Source of the DNA: Mobiluncus sp034180645
Lineage (GTDB): Bacteria; Actinomycetota; Actinomycetes; Actinomycetales; Actinomycetaceae
Assembly: GCF_034180645.1 (NCBI RefSeq)
Contig: NZ_JAXFNY010000005.1
Location: 38,746-102,745, forward strand
Reading direction: 5' to 3'
Length of the DNA stretch: 64,000 bases
Shown here piece by piece: positions 1 to 9,237 of this stretch (its first letter is position 1; every line of letters begins with the position of its first letter). A program made the position numbers and the translations under genes. The notes below the pieces were generated by a model. That model worked only from the letters and a program-made list of their open reading frames with translations. It had not been told where the DNA came from and made no database searches.

Positions 1-1
1 G

Positions 2-1774
2 TTGGAACTCGCTCCCGCCGCGGGGATTCACCTGCCCAGGTACGTACATACTCCGCCCGAGCAAGATTCAGAGCTGACCAAACGAATGCGTCAGCTTTAC
101 AATCCCGATGTTCCCGCCCAAATCCCCGTCACCGATCAGCTGATGATTGACGTTTTGCGCACTCAATCCAATAAATATCCGCGCCGCGTAGCCTTGGATT
201 TTTTCGGTGCCACCACGACTTACCGGCAGCTGGGCGAAAATGTGCAGCGTACTTCAGCGCTGCTGCTTGAGCACGGCGTCAAGCGTGGCGACCGGGTTTC
301 CATTGTGGCTCCGAACTGCCCGCAGTTCGTCTATCTGCTCTATTCCTGCCTACAGCTTGGGGTGGTGTGCGTGTTGCACAACCCCCTGGCGGCCCCGGTG
401 GAGCTGAAGTGGCAAATCGAAAATGCGGAATCGAAACTGGTCTTTGTGTGGCAAAAGAGCGCCTTAAGCGTCACCGAGCTGGTGCGCGACATGGACACCG
501 AAGTTATTTCCCTCGATGTTTCTGCGGCTTTGCCCAGGCGGCTGCGTTTCGCCTTGCACCTGCCGATTAAGAAAGCCAAGGAGTTGTACCAACAGCTTTG
601 CGACCCGCAGGCCAAAGATTTGCCCGATTACGATACGCTGCTGGAAAAGCAGAAACCACATAACCGCATCGTGCGAGTCGACCCGGATGTTCCGGCCGTG
701 ATGCTCCACACGGGAGGAACTACCGGCAAGCCGAAAGCGGTCATTTTGACCAACCGGAACTTGGTGTCTAACTTGTTTGCCAATGTGACCTGGGTGACCA
801 AGCTGCGTCCCGGCAAAGAAACCTGGTTTTGCGTTCTGCCGTTCTTCCACGCTTTTGGTCTAACACTGTCCCTGAACGGGGCGATTGGTTTGGGAGCCAC
901 CGCGGTATTATTCCCGAAATTCAGCACCCGAGCCGCCCTGGCTGCTCAACGCCGACGTCCGGGCACTTTCATTGTGGGAGTGCCTCCGATTTTTGACCGC
1001 CTGGCGAAAGCAGCCGAGGAAAACCCGAAAATTGACCTGTCGTCTTTCCGATACGCAATTTCCGGAGCGATGCCGCTGACGCAGGATGTCGCAAAACGCT
1101 GGGAAAAAGCCACTTCCGGCTACATCATCGAGGGCTACGGCATGACGGAGACTTCACCGACGGTACTGGGCTCCCCCATGAGCCCCGAACGTAAACTTGG
1201 CTGCATGGGCATCGTGTTCCCTTCTATCCAAGTGCGGGTCATCGATCCGGATACCCTGGTTGATGTCGAACCCGGCGAGGTGGGGGAACTCGTGGTGAAG
1301 GGACCGGGGTGTTCCCCTGGTTATTGGCGCGATCAGGTCGAAACCGATTTGCTGTACACTCCCGATCATTGGTTGCGCACCGGCGATTTGGTTGAGGAAC
1401 ACGAGGGTTTCTTGCGGATGAGTGACCGGCGCAAAGAGCTCATCATCATTTCCGGTTTCAATGTATACCCCTCGGTGGTGGAGGCGGCGATTGCCACAAT
1501 GCCCCAGGTGGCGGAAGTCGCCGTGGTCGGCATTCCCGATCAAACTGACTCGGCCCGGGGTGAACAGGTACACGCGGCGGTGGTTCTAAATCCGGGAGCG
1601 AGCCTAACCTTGGACAAGATTCGGGCTTGGGTTGCTGATTCCCTCCCCCGTTACGCAATTCCACGTTCGGTCTCTTTCCCGGAGGAGTTGGCACATAACG
1701 AACTTGGCAAGATTCAACGCCGCAAAGTGCGTCAATCCGTTCTGGAACGACTCTCTGAAGGCTTCCGTATGTAA
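2..1774 (+). CDS. long-chain fatty-acid--CoA ligase (AMP-binding), 5' end at window edge
   Basis: Adenylate-forming enzyme that activates a fatty acid with ATP and joins it to CoA, in the cytoplasm or at the membrane face. The AMP-binding P-loop-like motif HTGGTTGKPK lies near residue 235, followed by the YGMTETSP adenylate motif and the LRTGDL and GKI(Q/R) motifs of the C-terminal subdomain. The readable frame begins with TTG at base 2, so the real start may lie outside the window. Length (about 590 residues) is normal for the family. The substrate cannot be read from sequence; other acyl-CoA or acyl-AMP ligases are possible. The next gene, nrdR, is convergent. Confidence 0.85.
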   Translation: MELAPAAGIHLPRYVHTPPEQDSELTKRMRQLYNPDVPAQIPVTDQLMIDVLRTQSNKYPRRVALDFFGATTTYRQLGENVQRTSALLLEHGVKRGDRVSIVAPNCPQFVYLLYSCLQLGVVCVLHNPLAAPVELKWQIENAESKLVFVWQKSALSVTELVRDMDTEVISLDVSAALPRRLRFALHLPIKKAKELYQQLCDPQAKDLPDYDTLLEKQKPHNRIVRVDPDVPAVMLHTGGTTGKPKAVILTNRNLVSNLFANVTWVTKLRPGKETWFCVLPFFHAFGLTLSLNGAIGLGATAVLFPKFSTRAALAAQRRRPGTFIVGVPPIFDRLAKAAEENPKIDLSSFRYAISGAMPLTQDVAKRWEKATSGYIIEGYGMTETSPTVLGSPMSPERKLGCMGIVFPSIQVRVIDPDTLVDVEPGEVGELVVKGPGCSPGYWRDQVETDLLYTPDHWLRTGDLVEEHEGFLRMSDRRKELIIISGFNVYPSVVEAAIATMPQVAEVAVVGIPDQTDSARGEQVHAAVVLNPGASLTLDKIRAWVADSLPRYAIPRSVSFPEELAHNELGKIQRRKVRQSVLERLSEGFRM

Positions 1775-1816
1775 GGGTTAGCAGCTTGGATAGTGCTGCC
1801 GGCCCGCTTCCCGCGG

Positions 1817-2269
1817 TTAACTCTGCGAGTGGCTCTTTAATGAGGCTATAGCATCCTCGAAGTCCTCCAGGGAGTTGAAATCTGAATAAACCGAAGCGAA
1901 ACGCAGATAGGCGACTTCGTCCAATTCCTTTAGCGGTTCCAAAATGGCTTTGCCGACTTCCTCGGAGTTAATAACGGCTTTCCCGGAAGCCCGCAAGGTT
2001 TCCTCAATGCCTTGAGCCATAAGCGCAAGCTGATCGGAGCTGATGGGACGGCCTTGGGTGGCTTTGGCCAAACCGGCAATAACCTTGCTGCGCCGGAACG
2101 GCTCGGTCGCTCCGGAACGTTTCTTAATCAGCAGCAGTGTGGTTTCCAAAGTGGTGAAGCGCCGGCCGCAACTGGGGCATTCGCGACGCCGCCGAATGGA
2201 GGCACCGTCGTCAGCAGTACGTGAATCAATCACGCGGGAATCTTCGTGATGACAAAACGGACAGTGCAC
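1817..2269 (-). CDS. nrdR: transcriptional repressor NrdR
   Basis: Zinc-ribbon plus ATP-cone repressor of ribonucleotide reductase genes. The zinc ribbon is at the N-terminus (MHCPFC...CPSCGRRF) and the ATP-cone follows (KKRSGATEPF to the C-terminal third); 150 residues is the standard length. I chose the GTG at 2269 because it has a strong GGAGGG ribosome site six bases upstream and makes the protein begin at the family's conserved HCPFC; a longer frame to 2362 adds sequence unlike the family. It follows the LysM gene, an order (lexA divergent from LysM gene, then nrdR) known in mycobacteria and corynebacteria. Confidence 0.95.
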   Translation of the reverse strand: MHCPFCHHEDSRVIDSRTADDGASIRRRRECPSCGRRFTTLETTLLLIKKRSGATEPFRRSKVIAGLAKATQGRPISSDQLALMAQGIEETLRASGKAVINSEEVGKAILEPLKELDEVAYLRFASVYSDFNSLEDFEDAIASLKSHSQS

Positions 2270-2363
2270 GTCGCCCTCCTTCACCGCTGCAAGACTACAG
2301 GTTTCACCGTAAGTGCAAACTGAAGTTTTCGCAAGCTGGAATGCAGAGCTAAAACCCATCATT

Positions 2364-2801
2364 TCAATAAACCGGGACTAACAGCGTTTGCCCAGTTTTC
2401 AGCACGGAACCCGCGTCTAAGGCATTTGCGTCCATCATATCTGCCAAGACCTCGTCAGTCGGCGCACTGGCGGCATTAGCTGCGGCAATATCCCACAGCG
2501 TATCACCCGGCACGACCGTGTGTTGCATAAAATCCGTGGGAACGAAATCAGGACTGAGCCCCAGCCCCAACACCATACCCAGGAACACCATAACGAGGGC
2601 AGCCAAAATAAAGATCCCCACTCGCAGGGCCATGGCATCCCACGACAAGACCGGACGGACAGCCACAGCCGGGGACTCCGGCGCCTTCGGAACCAAACGC
2701 AGGTAAGCCGGACGCGACTGCCGGGCTCTGAAAGCACGCACCGCCGGGTGGTTCGGAGCCAGCTCGCTAACCTCAAAACTCGGTGCCAAAACTGCTGTCA
2801 T
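2364..2801 (-). CDS. LysM membrane protein, SOS-controlled division-inhibitor/ChiZ-like
   Basis: Small protein (145 residues) with a cytoplasmic N-terminal ~50 residues, one hydrophobic segment (about 56-80) and a C-terminal LysM peptidoglycan-binding domain (VVPGDTLWDIA... to LLVPVY). Start at the ATG at 2801 is set by GGAGGG six bases upstream. It is divergent from lexA with SOS boxes between. In Mycobacterium (ChiZ, Rv2719c), Corynebacterium (DivS) and Bacillus (YneA), small membrane proteins in this position next to lexA are SOS-induced and suppress division. By position and architecture this is the likely equivalent here, which is inference. No catalytic hydrolase domain is visible. Confidence 0.75.
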   Translation of the reverse strand: MTAVLAPSFEVSELAPNHPAVRAFRARQSRPAYLRLVPKAPESPAVAVRPVLSWDAMALRVGIFILAALVMVFLGMVLGLGLSPDFVPTDFMQHTVVPGDTLWDIAAANAASAPTDEVLADMMDANALDAGSVLKTGQTLLVPVY

Positions 2802-2820
2802 GGTAATCCCTCCATTCATT

Positions 2821-2834
2821 CGAACATTTGTTCG
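2821..2834. promoter_or_regulatory. SOS box (LexA site) 1
   Basis: CGAACATTTGTTCG matches the gram-positive/actinobacterial SOS consensus CGAAC-N4-GTTCG exactly. It lies 20 bp upstream of the LysM gene start, in the lexA divergent region. Confidence 0.92.
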
Positions 2835-2836
2835 TT

Positions 2837-2850
2837 CGAACATCTGTACG
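2837..2850. promoter_or_regulatory. SOS box (LexA site) 2, one mismatch
   Basis: CGAACATCTGTACG, one base off consensus, placed two bases after box 1. A TATAAT hexamer follows at 2851-2856 on the + strand, a plausible lexA -10 that LexA binding would block. Confidence 0.75.
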
Positions 2851-2890
2851 TATAATATAAACCATTGCCGGCGCGTTGTCGAGTCAAAAT

Positions 2891-2904
2891 CGAACATTTG
2901 TGCG
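2891..2904. promoter_or_regulatory. SOS box (LexA site) 3, one mismatch
   Basis: CGAACATTTGTGCG, one base off consensus, in the lexA leader about 135 bp before the lexA start. With boxes 1 and 2 it gives three LexA sites in one 84-bp stretch. Confidence 0.7.
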
Positions 2905-3037
2905 AATATTAATTTTGACCGCAGTTAACCTGACAATTGCCAGTCTGACATGGACCCCGGAGACGAAAATCCGCGAGTTACGTCAGACGGACTTTTGCCT
3001 GCTATCCCGCGCAAAATACCCAGATAAAGGAGCAGCA

Positions 3038-3721
3038 GTGAGCGACCTGACCAAACGACAACAGGAAGTTTTGACGACTTTGTACCAACTCAGCCAAAAG
3101 CTCGCCTACCCCCCCTCGGTACGCGAACTCGCTGAGGCCATGGGGCTGTCCTCCCCTTCCTCGGTCAAACACCACCTCGATGTGCTGACCAAAAAGGGCT
3201 ACCTGCGCAGGGCTCCCAACACGCCGCGCGCTTTGGAATTCGTGAAACTTCCCGAGGGGATGGAAACTCCTCAGCCGGACTCGGCACCCGGCGCGACACC
3301 GTCTGCCACCATCACCACCATTCCGGTGGGTATCGCCGATACCGCGGCGGCGACCACAGTTCCCCTGGTCGGACAGATTGCAGCAGGCGCCCCCATCACT
3401 GCGGAGGAAATGGTCGAGGACACATTCGCCCTACCCCGCCGCTTTACCGGTTCCGGTGAACTGTTCATGCTCGCAGTAAAGGGTGAATCCATGCAAGACG
3501 GCGGCATATTAGACGGGGATTGGGTAGTAGTGCGCCATCAAAGCGATGCCCGCAACGGTGAAATCGTGGCGGCGATGATTGACGGCGAGGCCACAGTGAA
3601 AGAGTTTTCCCGCGCCGACGGGCACGTTTGGCTGCTGCCCCACAACGATAACTACGCGCCCATTCCCGGCGATACGGCCACCATTTTAGGAAAGGTCGTC
3701 ACCGTAATCCGTTCCCTGTAA
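3038..3721 (+). CDS. lexA: LexA repressor
   Basis: SOS repressor that self-cleaves when RecA is active. Counting from the GTG at 3038 (227 residues): winged HTH at about 1-65, Ala116-Gly117 cleavage site in IAAGAP, catalytic Ser151 (GESMQDGG) and Lys188 (ATVKEF). The GTG start is chosen because AAAGGAG precedes it and it gives the family's usual N-terminus (SDLTKRQQEVL); the frame is open further upstream, but that overlaps SOS box 3. Autoregulation is expected from the boxes at 2821-2904. A long linker (about residues 70-105), rich in Pro, Ala and Thr, separates the two domains. Confidence 0.97.
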   Translation: MSDLTKRQQEVLTTLYQLSQKLAYPPSVRELAEAMGLSSPSSVKHHLDVLTKKGYLRRAPNTPRALEFVKLPEGMETPQPDSAPGATPSATITTIPVGIADTAAATTVPLVGQIAAGAPITAEEMVEDTFALPRRFTGSGELFMLAVKGESMQDGGILDGDWVVVRHQSDARNGEIVAAMIDGEATVKEFSRADGHVWLLPHNDNYAPIPGDTATILGKVVTVIRSL

Positions 3722-3741
3722 CGTTTGAGTTGCGCCCACCC

Positions 3742-5871
3742 CTAGGGAACTTGCTGGTGCAGGCGCCGCAAAGCGTCCAACACCACCTGCGCGTCCTCGG
3801 TAGGCCACAAGGGCGGCAGGGAGGCTCGCAAAAAACCCCCATACCGCGCGGTCGCCAGACGCGAATCCAATACCGCCACCACCCCGCGGTCCGCGGCGGA
3901 ACGCAGCAGCCGCCCGGTTCCCTGTGCTAGCAACAGGGCGGCATGAGTCAGGGAGACCTCCATAAAGTCACTGCCCCCGGCACGTTTGACCGCGGCACAG
4001 CGCGCCTCAATGACGGGGTCGCTGGGAACCGGGAAAGGAATCCGGTCAATCAGCACCAAACGACACGTATTTCCTGGTAGATCCACCCCTTGCCACAGCG
4101 AGAGAGTCCCCATCAGGCAAGCGGAAGTGTCCTCGCGCATATCTTTGACCAGGGCTGCCATGGAATCTTCACCTTGAACCATGATGGGTAAATCGGTGCG
4201 TTCCCGAAGTATTTCCCCCGCACGCTCGGCCATTTTGCGCGAGGAGAACAGCCCCAGCGCCCCGCCTCCCGAGGCCTCAACCAGATCCACCAGCCGATCC
4301 CAAAACACTTCGGGGTGCTCCCCGCGAGTGGGCGCAGGCAAGTCCCGAGCCAGATACAAAATGCCCTGCCGATCGTGGCGAAACGGGGAGCCGACATCTA
4401 GGGTTTCCGGCTGCGGTTCATCAAGCTGCAGACCCATCTTTTGCATGAGCGGAGCAAATGTGCCCCCCAGCTTGAGCGTGGCCGAGGTAGCGATGATGGC
4501 GTGTTCGCTCCACAACCGATTCGCGAGCTTTCCGGCCACATCCAGCGGAGCGGTGTAGAGCCGGGGTTCCTGGTCCGCATCGCGTCCCCGACTCAGCCAC
4601 AGAATCGTTTCACCGTTCGCGACCGATTCCGGGGTCATCGTCTCAAGCGTATCTAACAGGCTGGTCAGAATGGCTTTCGCGACGGCAGTCCTCGCGGCGT
4701 CCACTTTTTTTTCGCCGTCTGAACCCGCATCGGCCCCACCCTTCGCGCTCAACTCCGTCAGGGCGGCTTTCAAAGGCGGCAGGCACAGCAACCGGCATTC
4801 CGCCACTGCCTCAGGCATTTGTATGAAACGGCCATCTTCCAGATTCTGTAGTGCCACACCCAGTGAGATAGCTTGCTGGGCGAGTTCCTCGCTACCGGAA
4901 ACCCCCAAGCTGCCAGCCGCTTTGGCACAATTTGCCAACATATTGGCGCTGAACTCAGTAGACGCCTGAGAACGCACCCGTTCGGCAAGTTCATGAGCCT
5001 CATCAATGATGATGGCCTCACACTGGGGCAACGGATTCTGTTTCCCGGCAGCTTCTAGCCCAATCATGGCGTGGTTTGTCACTACCACCTGCGCCTGCGC
5101 TGCCTTGTCGCGAGCCGAGACCTGGAAGCACTCGGAACGGAACGGGCATTTTTCCCCGACACATTCCAAGCTGGAGAGGGAAACTTGCCGCCAAGCCCGA
5201 GAGCCGATACCGCGCGGGGCTTCGTCCCGATCCCCGGTCGGAGTTTCTCGAGCCCACTCGTAGAGTTTCTTCGTTTCCGCAGCAAATCCCCGCATTTTCC
5301 GCGCGGCTTTCATCCCCTGTCCCGATACGGCCTCGCCACTCCCGTCAGCTGTGGGACTCAGGGAATCTTCCATAGCGGAGAACAAATCGTCCTCGCTGCC
5401 TTCGTAACCGCCGTTCAATTTGTGCAGGCAGACGTAGTTTTGCCAGCCTTTGAGAACCTCCACGCGCAGCTCGGAACCGGTCACGTTTTTCACCGCTTCC
5501 ACCGCCAGCGGGGCATCCTTTGTGATGATTTGGTTTTGCAGAGCCAAAGTTGCGGTTGAAATGACCACTCGGGCATCCTCGTGCAGGCAATACAGCAGCG
5601 CCGGCAGTAAGTATCCCAAGGATTTCCCGGTTCCAGTCCCCGCCTGAACTGCTAATTTGCCATCTGAGTGCAACGTCTGTTCCACCGCAGCCGCCATCGC
5701 CACCTGACCGGGACGCTCGCTGCCGCCCAATAAAGAAACCGCCTCAGTCAGGACCTTCTGCAGCTCTGAACTGGGAACATAGTCCGCAAAAGCGCCCGCC
5801 CCAGCAGCAGGTTTGACCGCGGCGCTATCATCAATCGTTTGTGACACTGTCGGACCCCTCGCCCGTTTCAT
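3742..5871 (-). CDS. DinG/YoaA-family ATP-dependent DNA helicase
   Basis: Superfamily 2 helicase of the XPD-like DinG group, which unwinds DNA 5'-3'. Walker A AGTGTGKS is at about residues 77-84, the DEAH box in IIDEAHELAERV, and the C-terminal motif VI in QGTGRLLRS. A cysteine group (CVGEKCPFRSEC plus an upstream VCLHK) fits the iron-sulphur cluster of the family. The ATG at 5871 overlaps the end of hflX by 41 bp; a GTG at 5847 is an alternative. It converges on lexA and ends 20 bp from it. No SOS box is seen at its start, so regulation by LexA is not supported. Confidence 0.9.
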   Translation of the reverse strand: MKRARGPTVSQTIDDSAAVKPAAGAGAFADYVPSSELQKVLTEAVSLLGGSERPGQVAMAAAVEQTLHSDGKLAVQAGTGTGKSLGYLLPALLYCLHEDARVVISTATLALQNQIITKDAPLAVEAVKNVTGSELRVEVLKGWQNYVCLHKLNGGYEGSEDDLFSAMEDSLSPTADGSGEAVSGQGMKAARKMRGFAAETKKLYEWARETPTGDRDEAPRGIGSRAWRQVSLSSLECVGEKCPFRSECFQVSARDKAAQAQVVVTNHAMIGLEAAGKQNPLPQCEAIIIDEAHELAERVRSQASTEFSANMLANCAKAAGSLGVSGSEELAQQAISLGVALQNLEDGRFIQMPEAVAECRLLCLPPLKAALTELSAKGGADAGSDGEKKVDAARTAVAKAILTSLLDTLETMTPESVANGETILWLSRGRDADQEPRLYTAPLDVAGKLANRLWSEHAIIATSATLKLGGTFAPLMQKMGLQLDEPQPETLDVGSPFRHDRQGILYLARDLPAPTRGEHPEVFWDRLVDLVEASGGGALGLFSSRKMAERAGEILRERTDLPIMVQGEDSMAALVKDMREDTSACLMGTLSLWQGVDLPGNTCRLVLIDRIPFPVPSDPVIEARCAAVKRAGGSDFMEVSLTHAALLLAQGTGRLLRSAADRGVVAVLDSRLATARYGGFLRASLPPLWPTEDAQVVLDALRRLHQQVP

Positions 5872-7360
5872 GATTATCTTCCATAGCCTGATTAAGCAGT
5901 TTTGCCCCCAAAGCCGGGGGTACCCAGGCATCTACAAACGTGCCGTCCTCACGATTCTGGCGGGTCAAGAGTTTGCCGTCACGATAAATCCGTTCCAGCA
6001 GACCCGTGTTTTCCCACTTCACCACGACTCGAACCCGTTGCCCCGGCCAGGGCAGACGGTCGGCAATAGCATCCTGCAGAGCGGCAATGCCTTCCCCGGT
6101 TCGGGCCGAAACGTAGTATGCCTCCGGTAGGGAATGACGCAGCAGCGCAAGAGCGGGAGACGTAGCCTGATCGATTTTGTTTACCACCATCATGACCGGG
6201 ACATCCTCGATGCCCTCCACAGCCTCCAGGGTGGCATCCACCGCCGCGATTTGAGCCAGCGGGTTGGGGTTAGAACCATCCACAACGTGCAAAATCAAAT
6301 CAGCCATAGCGGTTTCTTCCAAAGTAGAACGAAAAGCCTCCACCAGTTCAGTAGGCAGGCGCCGCACGAACCCAACCGTATCTGTCAGGGTGTATTCCCG
6401 CCCTTCCGGAGTATGAGTCCGGCGCACGCTGGGGTCAAGGGTGGCAAACAGGGCATCATGCACCAGCAGATTGGCCCCCGCCAGCCGATTCAATAGCGAG
6501 GACTTGCCGGCGTTGGTATATCCCACAATCGCCACCGCTGGAATCTCCACAGCTCTACGACTGGCTCGTTTCGCCTCACGAGTTGGAGCCAAAGATTTTA
6601 GGGTGCGCCGCAGCCGAGCCATCCGGGAACGAATCCGGCGCCGATCGAGTTCAATCTTGGTTTCACCCGGTCCGCGTGCGCCAATACCCTCACCGGCGGC
6701 AGCACGCCCCCCGGCTTGACGGCTCATCGATTCGCCCCAGCCACGCAGTCGCGGCAGCAGGTATTCCAACTGAGCCAGTTCCACTTGGGCTTTGCCTTCT
6801 CTCGAAGTGGCATGCTGGGCAAAAATATCCAAAATGAGGGCGGTACGGTCTATTACCTTGACTTTTACCACGTCCTCAAGGGCGCGACGTTGACTGGGAG
6901 CTAACTCATCATCGACGATGACCGTATCCGCCCCCAGAGCGGCAACCTGAGCTTGCAGTTCACGGGCTTTGCCCCGCCCCAGGAAAGTCGCTACGTCCGG
7001 TTTCTCGCGCCGCTGCAGCAGCCCGGCCAATACGACAGCCCCCGCCGTTTTCGCTAGGGCAGCAAGCTCTTGTAGTGACAATTCGGCCTCGTCCCGGTCG
7101 GCAGCGAAAATCCCCACCAAAATGACCTTTTCCAACCGCACTTCACGGTACTCAACCTCACTGATGTCCTGCAGCTCGGAACCGATGGATTCCACCCGCC
7201 CCAAGGCATAGCGATCGGCCCACCGCTGGGCTTGTTCGGCAGCATCGTGTTGAGACCGGTGCGGATTGTCAGGCGCAGGTTCCTCTCCCGTTGGCGGCGC
7301 AACGGCAGCAACGGGCGAAAGGACACCCAAGTTCGGGCAATCCTCCGTGTTTTCCTGCAA
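5831..7360 (-). CDS. hflX: GTPase HflX
   Basis: Ribosome-associated GTPase that splits or rescues stalled ribosomes. The N-terminal HflX domain (GRGKARELQAQV) is followed by the glycine-rich linker (GARGPGETKIELDRRRI) and the G domain with G1 GYTNAGKSS, G3 DTVGF and G4 NKID. I prefer the TTG at 7360, giving 509 residues, because GGAAGGA lies seven bases upstream. A TTG at 7408 would add 16 residues but has no visible ribosome site. The helicase gene downstream overlaps its 3' end, suggesting cotranscription. Confidence 0.95.
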   Translation of the reverse strand: MQENTEDCPNLGVLSPVAAVAPPTGEEPAPDNPHRSQHDAAEQAQRWADRYALGRVESIGSELQDISEVEYREVRLEKVILVGIFAADRDEAELSLQELAALAKTAGAVVLAGLLQRREKPDVATFLGRGKARELQAQVAALGADTVIVDDELAPSQRRALEDVVKVKVIDRTALILDIFAQHATSREGKAQVELAQLEYLLPRLRGWGESMSRQAGGRAAAGEGIGARGPGETKIELDRRRIRSRMARLRRTLKSLAPTREAKRASRRAVEIPAVAIVGYTNAGKSSLLNRLAGANLLVHDALFATLDPSVRRTHTPEGREYTLTDTVGFVRRLPTELVEAFRSTLEETAMADLILHVVDGSNPNPLAQIAAVDATLEAVEGIEDVPVMMVVNKIDQATSPALALLRHSLPEAYYVSARTGEGIAALQDAIADRLPWPGQRVRVVVKWENTGLLERIYRDGKLLTRQNREDGTFVDAWVPPALGAKLLNQAMEDNHETGEGSDSVTND

Positions 7361-7423
7361 GTTACGTTCCTTCCGCCTAGAATTTAGGGTATCTCCCAGC
7401 CCATGCAAGTAAAGGTTTGAGCT

Positions 7424-8401
7424 TTGGTTTTAAAGGATACAACGGACCCCGGAGACAAAAATTCTAACGCTCCGTCTGAGCGGCGCGTGTCCCCGTTTGG
7501 CCAGTCGCTTCCCCGCACGGCACCCGTTCCCAGTCCTGCCGATGAACGCCTCAAGAATCGCCACAAGGCCCTGTACAACGTGCCTGACTGGCGCTCTGAA
7601 GAAGAAATCATCCTCGAAGCAGCCGAACTCGATTCCACCATTATGGTTCCCGAACAACTGCGCCGAAACAAGTCGAAAGTCATTGATTCCGAGCCCGAGA
7701 GAACCACCGCCAATCCCTCACAACCCGCCGAAATCGAAGCTCCGGCGCAACCCGCCGCCGAAAATGCCACTTTATCAGCGACTACGGAAACGACTGGGGA
7801 CGAAACGGTCTATCCTCAGCCCGGAACCCCGACCTCCAGCAATCCGGCACCGCCCCCAGAGATGAAAACGAGGAAAACCGCGAACGCTTCGGATGCTTCC
7901 CAGGCCGACCACTCCGCAAAAACGGCACAAAAACCCATCATTCAGGGTCATTCGCAGCTTATTTCGCAGCACGTGGAGCGCCACGCCCCGTCAAACCGTC
8001 CCCCGACCGAGCCGCACTCGCCTGCGGAAATCGCCAATCTCGTAGTACGACTGCTGGCAAACCTTCTGGTGCTGACGATTCCCACCCTGTGCGTGCTGCT
8101 GCTCTCCGGCTGGGGCCCGCAGGAAATTGCCATCATTTTTGAAGACTTTTGGCCCTACCTCGGCCTGTCATTGCTGGTCACAGTGGTCTTAGTCGTTTTG
8201 GATGAAGCGGTACAAACCGTGGCGCTCCATGTGAAAGTTCCGCAACTGTTGGAGTGGATGATTGAGTTCGTGCTTTCTGCCCTAGGCGCCGGCGTTTGCT
8301 TATTTTTCTTTACGCACAGCATTTTGGGAGCGTTCCTGCTGGGACTGATTGTCAGTGTGCTCACTTCGTTAATCAGTCACGTGGTCGCTAAACTTTTCTG
8401 A
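7424..8401 (+). CDS. hypothetical membrane protein, disordered N-terminus
   Basis: Not recognised. Residues 1-200 are low-complexity, rich in Pro, Ala, Thr, Glu and Ser and likely disordered. The last ~115 residues hold three or four hydrophobic segments (LLANLLVLTIPTLCVLLL, LGLSLLVTVVLVVL, a third near FVLSALGAGVCLFFF, and the C-terminus). The start is a TTG at 7424 with AAAGG eight bases upstream; it is uncertain because no ATG or GTG lies nearby. It is divergent from hflX and 18 bp before the next methyltransferase gene, probably cotranscribed with it. Confidence 0.6.
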   Translation: MVLKDTTDPGDKNSNAPSERRVSPFGQSLPRTAPVPSPADERLKNRHKALYNVPDWRSEEEIILEAAELDSTIMVPEQLRRNKSKVIDSEPERTTANPSQPAEIEAPAQPAAENATLSATTETTGDETVYPQPGTPTSSNPAPPPEMKTRKTANASDASQADHSAKTAQKPIIQGHSQLISQHVERHAPSNRPPTEPHSPAEIANLVVRLLANLLVLTIPTLCVLLLSGWGPQEIAIIFEDFWPYLGLSLLVTVVLVVLDEAVQTVALHVKVPQLLEWMIEFVLSALGAGVCLFFFTHSILGAFLLGLIVSVLTSLISHVVAKLF

Positions 8402-8419
8402 GACAAGTTAGGAGACCAG

Positions 8420-9064
8420 TTGAGTCCGCAGCCTGCCGGCGAGCACTATTTCGCAGCCACTCCCCATTCCGAGAGCTCCACTCGGGAGTTGACCGTTTCT
8501 ATAGCCGGTCGTGATTTTCGTGTCACGACGGCTCACGGGGTTTTTTCTGGTCACGGTTTGGACAAGGGCACTGAGGTGTTATTGCGTAAAGTTCCCTCCC
8601 TGCCCTCCTCGTCAGAGCTGGGGGGGTCAGGAGTTTTGGTCGATGTGGGCTGCGGATGGGGGCCGTTGGCGCTGACTCTAGCCGCCGAGCGACCCTCCGC
8701 CCAGGTCTACGCCGTGGACGTAAACACCCGCGCCCTGGAGCTGACCAGTGCAAACGCAGCCGCTAACGGTCTGACTAATATTCAGGCACTGAGCGAAGCT
8801 GAGGCTTTTGCGACCCTGGGGCCAAACTCTGTGGATGTCATTTGGTCCAACCCGCCGGTACGGGTGGGCAAAGCGGCGCTGCACGCGATGTGGGAGGCCT
8901 GGCGAACTCGTTTAAAGCCGGAGGGAGTCGCTTACCTCGTGATGGGCCGCAACCTGGGATCCGATCCGTTCCTGGCATATCTAAACGAGCACGGCTGGGC
9001 CGGGGAAAAAATCGCCTCCTCGAAAGGATTTCGGGTGCTGCAGCTACGCCGGGGCGCCGCTTGA
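8420..9064 (+). CDS. RsmC-like class I SAM-dependent methyltransferase
   Basis: Methyltransferase of the MTS ('methyltransferase small') type; relatives such as RsmC methylate guanine in 16S rRNA. Motif I VDVGCGWGPLALTLA binds SAM and the catalytic NPPxRxGK motif (NPPVRVGK) follows. At 214 residues it is the single-domain form, lacking the N-terminal pseudo-domain of E. coli RsmC. The start is a TTG with TAGGAG upstream. Which base is modified is not shown by the sequence. Confidence 0.85.
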   Translation: MSPQPAGEHYFAATPHSESSTRELTVSIAGRDFRVTTAHGVFSGHGLDKGTEVLLRKVPSLPSSSELGGSGVLVDVGCGWGPLALTLAAERPSAQVYAVDVNTRALELTSANAAANGLTNIQALSEAEAFATLGPNSVDVIWSNPPVRVGKAALHAMWEAWRTRLKPEGVAYLVMGRNLGSDPFLAYLNEHGWAGEKIASSKGFRVLQLRRGAA

Positions 9065-9073
9065 GGGCGCCCC
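9051..9073 (+). terminator. GC-rich hairpin across a stop codon, possible terminator
   Basis: GGGGCGCC pairs with GGCGCCCC around a seven-base loop that contains the TGA of the RsmC-like gene. There is no T tract, so a terminator role is only plausible. Confidence 0.45.
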
Positions 9074-9093
9074 CCCGGACAGTCTGGACAGAT

Positions 9094-9110
9094 GAAAACC
9101 GCGGGTTTTC
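9094..9110 (+). terminator. small AT/GC hairpin, possible second terminator
   Basis: GAAAACC and GGTTTTC pair around GCG in the gap between the RsmC-like gene and the YbjN-type gene. The TTTTC on the 3' arm resembles a short intrinsic terminator. Confidence 0.4.
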
Positions 9111-9237
9111 GACCATGCTGCGAGTGTCACCGACAAACAACGGCCAAATTCCCTGTGAACAGTGCCGTTATGGGTAGCTGAATTATTCGGCCCCCCGTTT
9201 TCACCCAAATCACGAGCCCGCCCCGTAACATTAAATT

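Noticed and set aside
2876..3037. Longer LexA start at 2876
   Set aside because: It would put SOS box 3 inside the coding sequence and adds residues unlike LexA; the GTG at 3038 has the ribosome site.
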